A stretch of DNA of 64,000 bases from JAXGPP01 sp040766885. GTDB lineage: Bacteria; Planctomycetota; Planctomycetia; Pirellulales; Thermoguttaceae. A program made the position numbers and the translations under genes. The notes below the pieces were generated by a model, which worked only from the letters and a program-made list of their open reading frames with translations, was not told the DNA's origin and did no database searches. The DNA lies in the NCBI GenBank assembly GCA_040766885.1, contig JAXGPP010000016.1:124001-188000 (forward strand), given 5' to 3'. Positions within the stretch are counted from its first letter, which is position 1; each line of letters begins with the position of its first letter. Of the stretch, positions 35,620 through 45,055 are shown one piece after another.

Positions 35620-36903
35620 TCAGATCCGCACGAAAAGCCGCTGGCGATAAAGCCACCAGCAGATCAGCCAGAATACGATCAGGACCGACGTCAGCCGGAT
35701 CATCGGCTCGTAGGCCGGATCGAACACGCTCTGGCCGAAGACGGTGACAATGGCATTGCGGACCGGCGCCCAGGCGACCAGCGGCCCCAGGTGAATGCCA
35801 AGCATCGTCCAGGTCCAGCCCTTCATCAACTGGGCCATCATATACATGGCGATCGAATTCATTCCCACCACGACCAGCGGAAAAGTCCAGCGGCGAAAAC
35901 CGGCGACGTCGACAACGGTGTAGAACGCCGCGAGGATCCAGACCACGATCCCGCCGCTGTATAGCGCCCAGGAGGGCGTCCAGATCCGCTTGACGATCGG
36001 GCAGATCGTATCGCCGGCCACCCAACCTCCGGCAAACAGCAGCCCGCCCGCCACCAGCAGTGCGATGATCTTTGCCCGGCGGCTCCACGCCGATCGCAGC
36101 AGTTCGCCCGCCATGAGCCCGAACAGCATGGTGGCGATTGAAGGAATGAAGTTCAGCGTGTGATAGCCCCCTTGGTTCTCAGCCAACGTCCATGTCTTGT
36201 CCCGCGGGAACAGGTTCAGGAACCAGGTGTCGAACCAGCCGGCGAAGTTGGCGTTCTTATTCCAATGCGAGGCTGGACCTGTAAGCAACGGCCAGTCGTC
36301 GGGTATGGCATAAGCCTGGCGGTAGGCCTCCTCGCTCATGTCGATCCCCGGCTGCGGCTCGGGGTACAAGTAGAACGCCAACCAGTAGCCGACGAGGATC
36401 GCCACTGCCGCGGCTGCCTGGATTAATGCGCCGCGGTCGCGGAGCAGGAATACGAACATGTAGCCCAAGCCGATCTGGGCGAGCACGTTGGTGAAAAAGA
36501 AGTTCGTCCGTTCCGACCAGGCGGAAGCCAGGAACACGCCCAGCGCCACGAGCACCAGTGACCGCACCAGAGCGTGACGGAACATGCGGCCGTACGTGTC
36601 GCCGCGTTCGGCACGCCGCGCATAGGAGTAAGGAATCGCCACGCCGACCATGAACATGAACGCCGGCTGGATGAGGTCCCAGACGGCGCAGCCGACCCAC
36701 GGCACATGGTCGAGCTGTGGGGCAATCGTCGTCCACGGCCAATCGCCGGTGGCTTTGGCGACCTGTGAGATCCCCAGCCCAGCCGACGCCATGGCCAGCA
36801 TCACCAGCCCGCGATAGGCGTCGAGCGACACCAGCCGTTCGGTTGCCGGTCGCGCGGCATCGCTCACGGCCGGACTCTGCACCGCTCCACCCGTCGTGCT
36901 CAT
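35620..36903 (-). CDS. HGSNAT-like transmembrane acyltransferase (DUF5009/NagX group)
   Basis: 427 residues from ATG 36903, preceded by GGGGGG in a good position. The cytoplasmic N-terminus leads into RLVSLDAYRGLVMLAMASAG, the family's signature, then DHVPWVGCAVWDLIQPAFMF, where His66 aligns with the active-site histidine of heparan-alpha-glucosaminide N-acetyltransferase. About ten hydrophobic helices follow. The family moves acetyl groups across a membrane from acetyl-CoA to amino sugars. Lying next to a sulfatase cluster suggests a part in amino-sugar or sulfated glycan use, but the bacterial substrate is not established. It is convergent with the sulfatase operon. Confidence 0.8.
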   Translation of the reverse strand: MSTTGGAVQSPAVSDAARPATERLVSLDAYRGLVMLAMASAGLGISQVAKATGDWPWTTIAPQLDHVPWVGCAVWDLIQPAFMFMVGVAIPYSYARRAERGDTYGRMFRHALVRSLVLVALGVFLASAWSERTNFFFTNVLAQIGLGYMFVFLLRDRGALIQAAAAVAILVGYWLAFYLYPEPQPGIDMSEEAYRQAYAIPDDWPLLTGPASHWNKNANFAGWFDTWFLNLFPRDKTWTLAENQGGYHTLNFIPSIATMLFGLMAGELLRSAWSRRAKIIALLVAGGLLFAGGWVAGDTICPIVKRIWTPSWALYSGGIVVWILAAFYTVVDVAGFRRWTFPLVVVGMNSIAMYMMAQLMKGWTWTMLGIHLGPLVAWAPVRNAIVTVFGQSVFDPAYEPMIRLTSVLIVFWLICWWLYRQRLFVRI

Positions 36904-37168
36904 GGCTCGACCCCCCGTGCCTATTGGCAAGTCGTCTCAACTACGTGCTTCTAATGCCGTTCGACAAGTCCCCAAATGCGAAGCGCGACGAGCGCGCCCG
37001 CCTCGATGCCCGTATTCTGCCTGTAGCCGATGTCGCTGTCGAGAGAGAGGCGTCCCCATTGCCGGAATCGGCGCCGCGGGGGATACTGGCGTTCCATTGG
37101 CAACGGATTGTTGAACAGGGCCCCAGGGCTGTTACCGGGGCCCTTCGGAGACTGGAGAAATCACTGCT

Positions 37169-38329
37169 ATGGCTGAAAACGATCCGATCGACGAGGAAGT
37201 GCGCGCCCTGCTGGCAGCCGGCCGTAAGATCGAGGCAGTCAAGTTGTACCGCGAACGCACCGGGTCCGGGTTGGCTGAAGCAAAGGACGCTGTCGAGGCA
37301 ATCGAGCGCGGTGCGGCGACTGAGTCCGCCGGGTCGGAAGACAGGCCCTGGGAAGATGAGGCGGTGGAACTGCTGCAGAGCGGACGGAAGATCGAAGCGA
37401 TTCGTGTCTGCCGGCAGCGGACGGGCGTCGACCTGAAGACGGCCCGCGACCGCGTCGAGTCGCTTGCTGCCGCCCGCGGCCTGGAATTGCCCCGCTCGGG
37501 TTGCCTGGGCGTAGTGCTCTTCTTGCTTGTAGCGATGGCTTCGCTGGCAGCCCTGGCCGCGGAGTCAAGTGTATCTGACGCCGGGTGTGATCGAGATGGA
37601 TTCCTGGTTCACCGAGTTGAATCGCCCTATCAGCCGGCTCCGACCGAGATCCGGATCCTCCTGCCCGAACCGTGCGACCACTCCATACGCTACCCCGTGG
37701 TCTATGTGCTGCCAGTCGAAGCTCAAGGCGAAGCCCGCTACGGCGACGGCCTGCAGGAAGTGCGCCAGCGCGGACTCCATCGCCGCTACCCGGCGTTGTT
37801 CGCCGCCCCCGGCTTCTCGCAACTACCGTGGTATGCCGATCATCCATCGGCTGAACGGATCCGGCAGGAATCGTACTTCCTGAATGTCATCATTCCTGCG
37901 ATCGAGACTCGCTACCCGGTCGAGCGATCGCGACAGGGCCGCTTGCTGCTCGGCTTCAGCAAGTCGGGTTGGGGTGCATGGAGTCTGCTGTTGCGCCATC
38001 CGGACGTGTTCGAACGGGCCGCCGCCTGGGATGCCCCGCTGATGATGGACCGGCCCGGCCGATATGGCTCGGGCCCCATTTTCGCCACGCAGGAGAACTT
38101 CGACTGCTACCGCCTCACCGTTCTGCTCGAGCAGTCGGCCGCGAGCCTGGGCGAGGAGAAGCGGTTGGCCCTGCTGGGATACGGCAATTTCCGCGCTGAA
38201 CACCAGCAGATGCACGAACTGCTCGCTCGGCTGAGCATCGCCCACGAGTATCGCGACGGTCCCGAACGCCCTCACGACTGGCACAGCGGCTGGATCGACG
38301 AGGCCGTGGCCTTTCTTCTTTCCGGCTGA
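37169..38329 (+). CDS. Fusion: two L7/L12 C-terminal-like domains, membrane helix, exported esterase
   Basis: 386 residues. Two copies of a motif shared with the ribosomal protein L7/L12 C-terminal domain occupy about 10-48 (AGRKIEAVKLYRERTGSGLA then EAKDAVE) and 63-102 (GRKIEAIRVCRQRTGVDL). A single hydrophobic helix spans about 113-131. The rest is an esterase-D/feruloyl-esterase-like alpha/beta hydrolase with LLGFSKSGWGAW, nucleophile Ser264, and a C-terminal His in PHDWHSGW. If one protein, the L12-like part stays in the cytoplasm and the esterase is outside. Stand-alone L12-like proteins with a C-terminal membrane tail, and stand-alone esterases with signal peptides, both exist, so this looks like a gene fusion through the hydrophobic segment. 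The single frame is open and codon quality is even throughout. Confidence 0.7.
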   Translation: MAENDPIDEEVRALLAAGRKIEAVKLYRERTGSGLAEAKDAVEAIERGAATESAGSEDRPWEDEAVELLQSGRKIEAIRVCRQRTGVDLKTARDRVESLAAARGLELPRSGCLGVVLFLLVAMASLAALAAESSVSDAGCDRDGFLVHRVESPYQPAPTEIRILLPEPCDHSIRYPVVYVLPVEAQGEARYGDGLQEVRQRGLHRRYPALFAAPGFSQLPWYADHPSAERIRQESYFLNVIIPAIETRYPVERSRQGRLLLGFSKSGWGAWSLLLRHPDVFERAAAWDAPLMMDRPGRYGSGPIFATQENFDCYRLTVLLEQSAASLGEEKRLALLGYGNFRAEHQQMHELLARLSIAHEYRDGPERPHDWHSGWIDEAVAFLLSG

Positions 38330-38402
38330 TTCAACCAACTCGATTGAGAGCATATTGCTGAAACCACCCGCCGCGATGATAGCCTCCTGGAGAAATGCTG
38401 CC

Positions 38403-40445
38403 ATGGATCGAATCGTCTGCCAACTGGCCATAGTCTGTATCTTCCTCGGTTTGCCGCAATGGACGGTGGCCCGCGACGTGTATGTCGCCAAGGATGGAGA
38501 CGACGCAGCACCGGGCACGAAGGACGAGCCATGGGCAAGCGTTCCCAAGGCAGTCGAGGCAATGCGCGGCGCCGGGACTGGAACAATCTGGATCGGGCCC
38601 GGAGAGTATTTCCTCGAAAAGGGCCTCGTCTTCGATGCTCAGCACGGCGGCACTGCTGAACAGCCATTGGTGTTGCGCGGAACCGAGCCGGGCAAAGTCC
38701 GGCTGACAGGGGGGCGTATCGTGGAGCGATTTCGCCCGATCACGGCCGACGAGGCGCAGCCGCTTGTTTCGCCGGAAGCGAAGTCGCGTGTTCTCGTCGC
38801 CGACTTGTCGGAGCAAGGCTTTCCGCCGCTTGCGCCAATGCCCGAAAAGCATCGCGACCACGGCCAGGAGGAAGTCGTGTTCGGCGACAGGCCCATGCAG
38901 TCGGCCCGCTGGCCGAACGAGGGTTTCGCCGAGTTTGACAAGGTGATCGATTCCGGGGCCTCGGGAGTGACGCACTGGGTTTCGAGGACCGTTTATAGGC
39001 CGGGTTCGTTCGAGTTCCCGGGCGATCGGGCGAAACGATGGGATTTTGGCCGCGGCGTCTGGCTGCACGGGTTCTGGTGCTACGAGTGGAGTGACGAGGT
39101 CCTGAAGGCGGCTTCGTACGACCCGGCCACGGGCGAGTTGCGGCTGGCGGCAAAGCACGCCTACGGGGTCGGCTCGCCATGGCGCAAGGACTCGAAGCAT
39201 CCGTTTTATGCCTTGCACGTATTCGAGGAACTTGACCAGCCCGGCGAGTACTATCTCGACCGGCAGAACAACCGTCTCTACTTCTGGCCGCCGGGCGACG
39301 TGGAAACCACTCCCGTGCGACTGACGCTTTGCCGGCAGCCGATCATCCGCGCCAATGGCTCGGCCGGCCTGACAATCCGCGACTTGATAATCGAGAACGG
39401 CTGCGACGCGGGAATCGTGATGAGTGGCGGCCGGCACGGCCGCGTGGAAGGCTGCCTGATCCGCAACACGGGCCGCAGCGGGATTTCTCTCAGCGGCTCC
39501 CACATGGCTGCGGTTCGCTGCGAGGTCACAGAGACCGGATCGTTCGGGATCAATATTCAAGGCGGCGACCGCAAGACGCTGACCCCGGGTCAATGCTCGA
39601 TCGAGCGTTGCCACGTCCACCACATCGGCCGGCTGAATTGGGAGGGAGGGCGTTGCGCGATTCTGGGCGGATGCGGCAACCGCCTGGCCAACAATCTTTT
39701 CCACCACGGCCCGACCGGGGCGGTGGCCTACGGCGGAAATGAGCACGTGCTGGAGTTGAACGAGGCGCACGACATGTGCATTCACTACGCCGATGTCGGC
39801 GTGTTCTACACCGGCCGCGACTGGGCCAGCCAAGGGAACATCGTGCGATGGAACTACATCCACGACGTCGCGATCAAGGGCGGCAGCGGCGCGCAGGCAA
39901 TCTACCTCGACGATTGCGACAGCGGAGAGACCGTCGTGGGCAACATCGTCTACCGTTGCGGCAATCGCGGCGTGCTTCTCGGCGGCGGGCGCGACAACAC
40001 GTTCCGCGGCAATATCTTCATCGACCAGCCGATCGGCATCCACGTCGACGGACGCGGACCGCGCGGAATTGTCTTTGATCGGCCCGACTCCTGGAACCTG
40101 CTCGCCAAGTGCGAGGAGCTTGGCTACCAGTCGCCGCTTTGGAAAGATCGCTACCCGAAGCTCGCCCGGACGATGGACGAGCATCCGCTGGAAGCGCGGG
40201 GCAACTCGATGCACGAGAACATCTTCCTCAGCTGCCAGAAGCCGTTCGATCTGAAGAAGGAGGTCGACCCGCAGTGGGTTGACCGGGCGAACAACCCCGA
40301 GTGGCAGTTGAGCGATTTTCCCGACCTCGTGGAGGATGGGTCGACGCCGCGTCTGAATCTCGCCAGGCTGCCTGCGGTATGGGAGAAAGTGGCCGGCTTT
40401 GAACCCATCCCGATCGAGAGAATAGGCCCCGCTGCCGGCCGATAA
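38403..40445 (+). CDS. Secreted right-handed beta-helix glycan hydrolase-like protein (GH141-like)
   Basis: 680 residues from ATG 38403, with GGAG upstream; signal peptide about 1-21. The opening DVYVAKDGDDAAPGTKDEPW and SVPKAVEAMRG is the usual start of parallel beta-helix polysaccharide enzymes. The middle holds repeated helix rungs (GLTIRDLIIENGCDAGIVMS, HGRVEGCLIRNTGRSGISLS, NRLANNLFHHGPTGAVAYG). The arrangement resembles GH141-type (fucosidase/xylanase) proteins, but catalytic residues cannot be assigned by eye. It lies between the esterase fusion and another glycosidase-like gene on the same strand. Confidence 0.65.
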   Translation: MDRIVCQLAIVCIFLGLPQWTVARDVYVAKDGDDAAPGTKDEPWASVPKAVEAMRGAGTGTIWIGPGEYFLEKGLVFDAQHGGTAEQPLVLRGTEPGKVRLTGGRIVERFRPITADEAQPLVSPEAKSRVLVADLSEQGFPPLAPMPEKHRDHGQEEVVFGDRPMQSARWPNEGFAEFDKVIDSGASGVTHWVSRTVYRPGSFEFPGDRAKRWDFGRGVWLHGFWCYEWSDEVLKAASYDPATGELRLAAKHAYGVGSPWRKDSKHPFYALHVFEELDQPGEYYLDRQNNRLYFWPPGDVETTPVRLTLCRQPIIRANGSAGLTIRDLIIENGCDAGIVMSGGRHGRVEGCLIRNTGRSGISLSGSHMAAVRCEVTETGSFGINIQGGDRKTLTPGQCSIERCHVHHIGRLNWEGGRCAILGGCGNRLANNLFHHGPTGAVAYGGNEHVLELNEAHDMCIHYADVGVFYTGRDWASQGNIVRWNYIHDVAIKGGSGAQAIYLDDCDSGETVVGNIVYRCGNRGVLLGGGRDNTFRGNIFIDQPIGIHVDGRGPRGIVFDRPDSWNLLAKCEELGYQSPLWKDRYPKLARTMDEHPLEARGNSMHENIFLSCQKPFDLKKEVDPQWVDRANNPEWQLSDFPDLVEDGSTPRLNLARLPAVWEKVAGFEPIPIERIGPAAGR

Positions 40446-40481
40446 GGCACGATATCATCCGGTCTGCCCTGGAGTCCCTCC

Positions 40482-42644
40482 ATGGTACGTCGATTGTTGA
40501 CCATGCTCGTGCTCTCGGCTCTTGGTACAACGACAGGGGCCGCGGCGGAGGCTGGAGCGCCGCTGGTGTTTGCCTGCTCGCCCGAGAACGATCTCTATCG
40601 CGCGGTGACCGCCGGGGGCACGGACTGCCCGTGCTATACCAACGGGTTGGAGGCCGTGCGCGCAGCGGCGGCGGGCGCCGGCGTGCTGATCCTGGCCGAC
40701 GGGTATCCGGAGGAAACCACCGCCGTGGACACGGCGGTGTTCGAGGAAGCGGCCCGCAAGCGGCTGCGAGTGTACATCGAGTATCCGCAGCAGTTGCCCG
40801 GGTTGGAGGTCGGCTCGCCCAGGCAGGTGAAGTTCGAGCGGGGCGTAGTCACGTCGAAGCTGTTCGGAGAATCGCTGCCGCCCGAGCGGATCGTGCTCGT
40901 GAGCAGTTGTCGTTACGTGCCGGTGCCGATCTCCGACACTCACCTGGTCATCGCGAGAGTGGCCGGCGTGGACACGGCGGTGTTCGGCCTGAACGAGGCG
41001 GCGGCCGAACCGCTGCTGTTTGATCACCCCCGCGGCGATTTGCTGGTGGCGACGACGAAGCTCAGCCATTTCGTCACCGGCCGCTACTTGCCGGCCGACG
41101 CCTGGCACACCATTTGGCAGACCATACTTGGCCGCCTCGGCGGCGGCCCGCCGCCCGAGTTGCGCTGGACGCCGTCGGTGTGCCCAAGCTACGGACGGGG
41201 CGATCCGCTTCCCGCTGACATCGAAGCGCAGGCGGTGCGGCGATCGGCCGAGTGGATCGTCCAACGCAGCCGTTCACTTCGCCACGTCGACTGGCCTGCC
41301 GAGGCCCTGGATCGCTCGCGGACGTATAACACAGTCCGCAAGATGCCTTCCCTGGAGTGGCCTTGCGGCGACGGCTCATTCGGCCTGCTGGAAGGTTTCA
41401 GCTCCACGATCCGCCCGGACGGCAGTCAGCCGATGCGCTATGCAGTGCGGAACGATTGCATGGGCGAGGTAGCGATGCTCCTGACGCTTGACGCGGCGAT
41501 TAACGAACAGCCTGAACATGCCGCGATCGCGACCCGGTTGATCGATTACACTCTCGGCAGTTCCGAGTTGGCCGCCGGGCCGCGAGCCGATCCGCAGCGA
41601 CCGTCCTACGGCCTCGTCGGCTGGGCGCTGGACCACCCCGAATCCTACTGGGGAGACGACAACGCCCGGGCCTTGCTCGGCATGGGGGTTGTCGCGGCAC
41701 TCTCCAATGAGTCGCGTTGGAACGAGCCGATCGCGCGGTGCATTCTTGCCAATCTTCGCACGACCGGCCGAAACGGTTTCCGCCCGTCGTGCGTCCTTGG
41801 TCCACAACTCGAGACCCAAGGCTGGCAGGCGCACTGGACCGCGGAGCATACGCACTACTCGCCTCATTACCAGAGCTGGATCTGGGCCTGCTACCTGTGG
41901 GCCTACCAGCAGACCCGCTTCGAGCCGCTCCTGGCACGGGCCAAGACCGGCATGCGCAAGTTGATGCAGGCCTATCCTGCCGACTGGGACTGGGTGCTGC
42001 GAAGCGGCACGATTGAGCGGGCACGACTCCTCTTGCCGCTTGCCTGGCTCGTACGCGTGGAAGACACGCCGGAGCATCGCCAGTGGCTCCGCACCGTGGC
42101 CGGCGACCTCGTGGCCCTACAGGACTCCTGCGGGGCGATCCGCGAAGTGATCGGCAATGGCGAGCTGGGCGTTTCATCCAATACCGAGTACGGCACTGGC
42201 GAAACGAGTCTCATTCAGACGAACGGCGATCCGATCTGCGACCTCCTCTACTCCTGCAACTTCGCCTTGGCCGGGCTGCATGAGGCGGCCGCCGCCACGA
42301 AGGATCCATTCTATGCCGAGGCCGGGGACCGCCTCGCGGAGTTCCTTTGCCGCATCCAGATCCGCTCGGACGCCTACCCCGAGTTGGACGGAGCGTGGTA
42401 CCGCGCATTCGACTACCGCCGCTGGGACTACTGGGCCAGCAGCGCCGACTGGGAATGGGGGCCCTGGTGCATCGAGACCGGCTGGTGCCAGCCGTGGATC
42501 GCTGGCACGCTGGCCCTGCGCCAGCGACGAACATCGCTTTGGGACCTTGTGCAGCAGGTCGAACTTCGCACGCCCTTTGACCGGCTCCGCCCGCAAATGC
42601 TGCCAGACGAAGCGCTCATCGGTCCGAAGGGCGAGCAGAAATGA
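40482..42644 (+). CDS. Secreted two-domain protein: amidotransferase-like N-terminus, helical glycosidase-like C-terminus
   Basis: 720 residues with signal peptide (about 1-22) and GGAG ribosome site. Residues about 25-225 form an alpha/beta domain (GAGVLILADGYPEE, RLRVYIEYPQQLPG, RGDLLVATTKLSHF) like the class-I amidotransferase/ThuA-like fold, without an obvious catalytic Cys. From about 270 to 710 the sequence is a series of helix pairs with aromatic loops (SYGLVGWALDHPESYWGDDN, HTHYSPHYQSWIWACYLW), typical of (alpha/alpha)6-barrel glycosidases. The pairing suggests a debranching or lyase-like enzyme on a polymer; the substrate is unknown. It starts 36 bp after the beta-helix gene, so the two are probably cotranscribed. 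Confidence 0.6.
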   Translation: MVRRLLTMLVLSALGTTTGAAAEAGAPLVFACSPENDLYRAVTAGGTDCPCYTNGLEAVRAAAAGAGVLILADGYPEETTAVDTAVFEEAARKRLRVYIEYPQQLPGLEVGSPRQVKFERGVVTSKLFGESLPPERIVLVSSCRYVPVPISDTHLVIARVAGVDTAVFGLNEAAAEPLLFDHPRGDLLVATTKLSHFVTGRYLPADAWHTIWQTILGRLGGGPPPELRWTPSVCPSYGRGDPLPADIEAQAVRRSAEWIVQRSRSLRHVDWPAEALDRSRTYNTVRKMPSLEWPCGDGSFGLLEGFSSTIRPDGSQPMRYAVRNDCMGEVAMLLTLDAAINEQPEHAAIATRLIDYTLGSSELAAGPRADPQRPSYGLVGWALDHPESYWGDDNARALLGMGVVAALSNESRWNEPIARCILANLRTTGRNGFRPSCVLGPQLETQGWQAHWTAEHTHYSPHYQSWIWACYLWAYQQTRFEPLLARAKTGMRKLMQAYPADWDWVLRSGTIERARLLLPLAWLVRVEDTPEHRQWLRTVAGDLVALQDSCGAIREVIGNGELGVSSNTEYGTGETSLIQTNGDPICDLLYSCNFALAGLHEAAAATKDPFYAEAGDRLAEFLCRIQIRSDAYPELDGAWYRAFDYRRWDYWASSADWEWGPWCIETGWCQPWIAGTLALRQRRTSLWDLVQQVELRTPFDRLRPQMLPDEALIGPKGEQK

Positions 42645-42711
42645 GTTGCCGGTTACGGGATGGGGCACGGGACTCGTTGTCAAGGCTTGAGTTGGGGCCG
42701 GAGGTGCAGCT

Positions 42712-42741
42712 TTGGCATGATGGCCATCTTCGGATTAGAAT
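42712..42741 (+). promoter_or_regulatory. Candidate sigma-70 promoter for the propeller gene at 42836
   Basis: TTGGCA at 42712-42717 and TAGAAT at 42736-42741 with an 18-bp spacer. Predicted start near 42748, leader about 88 bases. Confidence 0.4.
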
Positions 42742-42835
42742 CGGGGCCGAGTAGTCCACGTCGCGGGTCTCGCATCGGCCCCACTCGTTGACCATAGTGA
42801 CTTGCGCCACAACCCGGCCCACAGGGAGACGATCC

Positions 42836-44305
42836 ATGACTCGAAACCTGTTGTTCATTGCCGCCGTGATCTCAAGTCTCGTGACCGGGGCCGCGCTGGC
42901 GCCGGCCGCCGAGGAAGCGGCTGCAATTGGCTCGCGACGCGAACTGTTCGTCGACCGGTTCCTGATCGACAGGCTTGAGGGACTTTCGCTCCAGCTTCAG
43001 CATCCCCAGCCGGCGGGCGTGGCACTGCGGTTCGACCAGCCGTGGGAAGGCCAGGTCAGCGGGTATGTCACCATCATTCACGATGGCGAACGCTATCGAA
43101 TGTACTATCGCGGCCGGCCGCTGACCGGCTACGGCGACACCGATCCGCTGGCCAAGGAAGTCACTTGCTACGCTGAGAGCCCGGACGGAATCACCTTCAA
43201 TCGGCCGAAACTCGGTCTCGTCTCGCTGGCAGGCAGTAGCGACAACAATGTCATACTCGCCGACGCCGGCCATGTAACCCACAACTTCGCGCCGTTTCTC
43301 GACAACCGGCCGGGCGTGCCGCCGTCGGAGCGATTCAAAGCCGTGGGGGGCAGCAGCCAGTCGGGACTGATCGCCTACGTCTCCGCAGACGGCATTCGTT
43401 TCCGCAAACTGCAGGACGACCCCATCATCACGGGTGGCGCATTCGATTCGCAGAATAATGTCCTCTGGTCCGATCACGAGCAGTGCTACGTCTGCTTCTT
43501 CCGCACTTTCAAGAATGGGGTCCGCTGGATCACACGGACCACTTCGCCAGACTTTCTCCACTGGGCTCCGGCGGTGGATATGACGTTTGGCGATGCTCCG
43601 AACGAACATCTGTATACAAATCAGACGGTAGCCTACTTCCGCGCCCCGCATCTCTACGTGGGGACGGCGGCCCGCTTCTGGCCTGGCCGGCGATCGCTCA
43701 CCGACGAGCAGGTCGCAGCTCTCAAGCTCGAAGACAGAGCGAATTATGGCGGACTCAAGCTCGAGACTTCCGACGCCGTGCTGCTGACCAGCCGCGGCGG
43801 CAACAGCTACGATCGAACCTTCCTTGAATCACTCGTCCGGCCCGGCACCGATCTGAAGAACTGGACGGCGCGAACGAACTACCCGGCCCGCGGCATCGTC
43901 CCCACCGGACCGACGGAGATGTCGATCTACGTGCAGCGGCATTACGGCCAGCCGACGCATTACCTCGAACGGCTGACCCTCCGCACCGACGGCCTGGCCG
44001 CCGTACACGCGGGTTATGAACCCGGGGAAGTCGTCACCAAGCCGATCACGTTTGATGGACAACAACTCACATTGAACCTGTCCACCAGCGCCGCGGGGGG
44101 CGTGTCTGTGGAGATTCAGGATGCCGCGGGACAGCCGATCCCGGGTTTCACACTCGCCGAGTGTAATGAACTCAACACCGACGACTTGGCGCGTGTGGTT
44201 ACCTGGAACAATCGCTCAGACGTGAGTTCGCTCGCGGGCAAGCCCATCCGCCTGCGATTCCGCCTGAAAGACGCCGATCTGTTCGCATTGCAGTTTGTGA
44301 AGTAG
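42836..44305 (+). CDS. Secreted GH32/GH43-like beta-propeller protein
   Basis: 489 residues from ATG 42836 (GGGAG 7 bp upstream), signal peptide about 1-24. The start RRELFVDRFLIDRLEGLSLQ and the blade-type elements YVTIIHDGERYRMYYRG, CYAESPDGITFNRP, AYVSADGIRFRKL and LWSDHEQCYVCFFRTF are those of a group of planctomycete propeller proteins related to GH32/GH43. A C-terminal beta-sandwich (about 385-489; LTLNLSTSAAGGVSVEIQDA) is attached. I do not see a full set of catalytic acids, so it may be a hydrolase or a binding protein. Confidence 0.65.
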   Translation: MTRNLLFIAAVISSLVTGAALAPAAEEAAAIGSRRELFVDRFLIDRLEGLSLQLQHPQPAGVALRFDQPWEGQVSGYVTIIHDGERYRMYYRGRPLTGYGDTDPLAKEVTCYAESPDGITFNRPKLGLVSLAGSSDNNVILADAGHVTHNFAPFLDNRPGVPPSERFKAVGGSSQSGLIAYVSADGIRFRKLQDDPIITGGAFDSQNNVLWSDHEQCYVCFFRTFKNGVRWITRTTSPDFLHWAPAVDMTFGDAPNEHLYTNQTVAYFRAPHLYVGTAARFWPGRRSLTDEQVAALKLEDRANYGGLKLETSDAVLLTSRGGNSYDRTFLESLVRPGTDLKNWTARTNYPARGIVPTGPTEMSIYVQRHYGQPTHYLERLTLRTDGLAAVHAGYEPGEVVTKPITFDGQQLTLNLSTSAAGGVSVEIQDAAGQPIPGFTLAECNELNTDDLARVVTWNNRSDVSSLAGKPIRLRFRLKDADLFALQFVK

Positions 44306-44546
44306 TCTCTTGGATCGCTCCGCAAGTACAAGAACCAGACTCGTTGCTGCTCAAGCAGGGTTCGCAACCAGGCTCCGCTCGTTCCACGTGCGGGACTCGG
44401 GGCCGGGTATCTGGCTCGAAAGGCTTGGCGGCAGCCTTGGCTTTGGTAGACTTAGTGGGTCTGGCGGCGCTTGCCGGCTACGGCGCCAAGGCCGTCTTGC
44501 ATGATCCGCGCAGCCTGTCAGCAAGTCGTTGAAGCGTACTACTTTA

Positions 44547-44619
44547 GCGCCCGTAGCTCAATGGACAGAGCAGCGGACTTCTAATCCGCAGGTTGCAGGT
44601 TCGATCCCTGCCGGGCGTA
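44547..44619 (+). tRNA. tRNA-Arg (anticodon UCU)
   Basis: A 73-nt cloverleaf. Acceptor arm GCGCCCG pairs with CGGGCGT (one G-T pair at the end), D-arm GCTCAATGGACAGAGC, anticodon stem-loop GCGGACTTCTAATCCGC with anticodon TCT, T-arm GCAGG TTCGATC CCTGC, discriminator A. The 3' CCA is not encoded. It reads AGA codons. No duplicated 3' end is seen nearby that would mark an integration site. Confidence 0.95.
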
Positions 44620-45055
44620 CTTCGCCACAAGCGGTCGCTGGTTGCCAGTTCTTGCTGCAAAGTACGGGGCGATTAAATTTCCGGCGGCCGTCTCTCCAGT
44701 CGCGCCGCTTCCCGCCCCGGCTCGCCATTTCTCGCCGCGAGAGCGCGATCCGCCCACGCGCCCTACCGATCCACATTCGTTGATATCGCAATCGACCGCG
44801 CCCACCCCCACTCCGCTGGTCTCTCCATGTCCGCAGCGCGGTGGTTTGCACCGTTAGCGGTGATGTCGCTCGGGGAGACGAAGTCGGCGAATATTGAGGA
44901 AGCGGCGCCACCGGCTTGAGCGCCGCCCGCATTCGCAGCCTGGAATATGGCCCGCGAACCAACTCCAATGGGTGAACCTTCCGCCCCCGCCCGGCCTCCT
45001 TTATACTCGTACGCGGAAGGGCCGCGAAAACTTCGTACAGGCGGGGGGCTTGGCG
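44620..45055. other. Intergenic between tRNA-Arg and the TPR giant
   Basis: No convincing gene. C-rich on the plus strand around 44680-44830. A TATACT at 45002-45007, 49 bp before ATG 45056, with a weak TTCCGC 17 bp further upstream, is a plausible promoter for the TPR gene. Confidence 0.4.

Noticed and set aside
44344..44532. Small hydrophobic frame just before tRNA-Arg
   Set aside because: It has an Ala/Leu-rich segment, but no ribosome binding site and no recognisable family; kept as possible but not annotated.
44547..44619. tRNA-Arg as an integration site
   Set aside because: No integrase gene and no duplicated tRNA 3' end is visible downstream; the neighbours are ordinary chromosomal genes.
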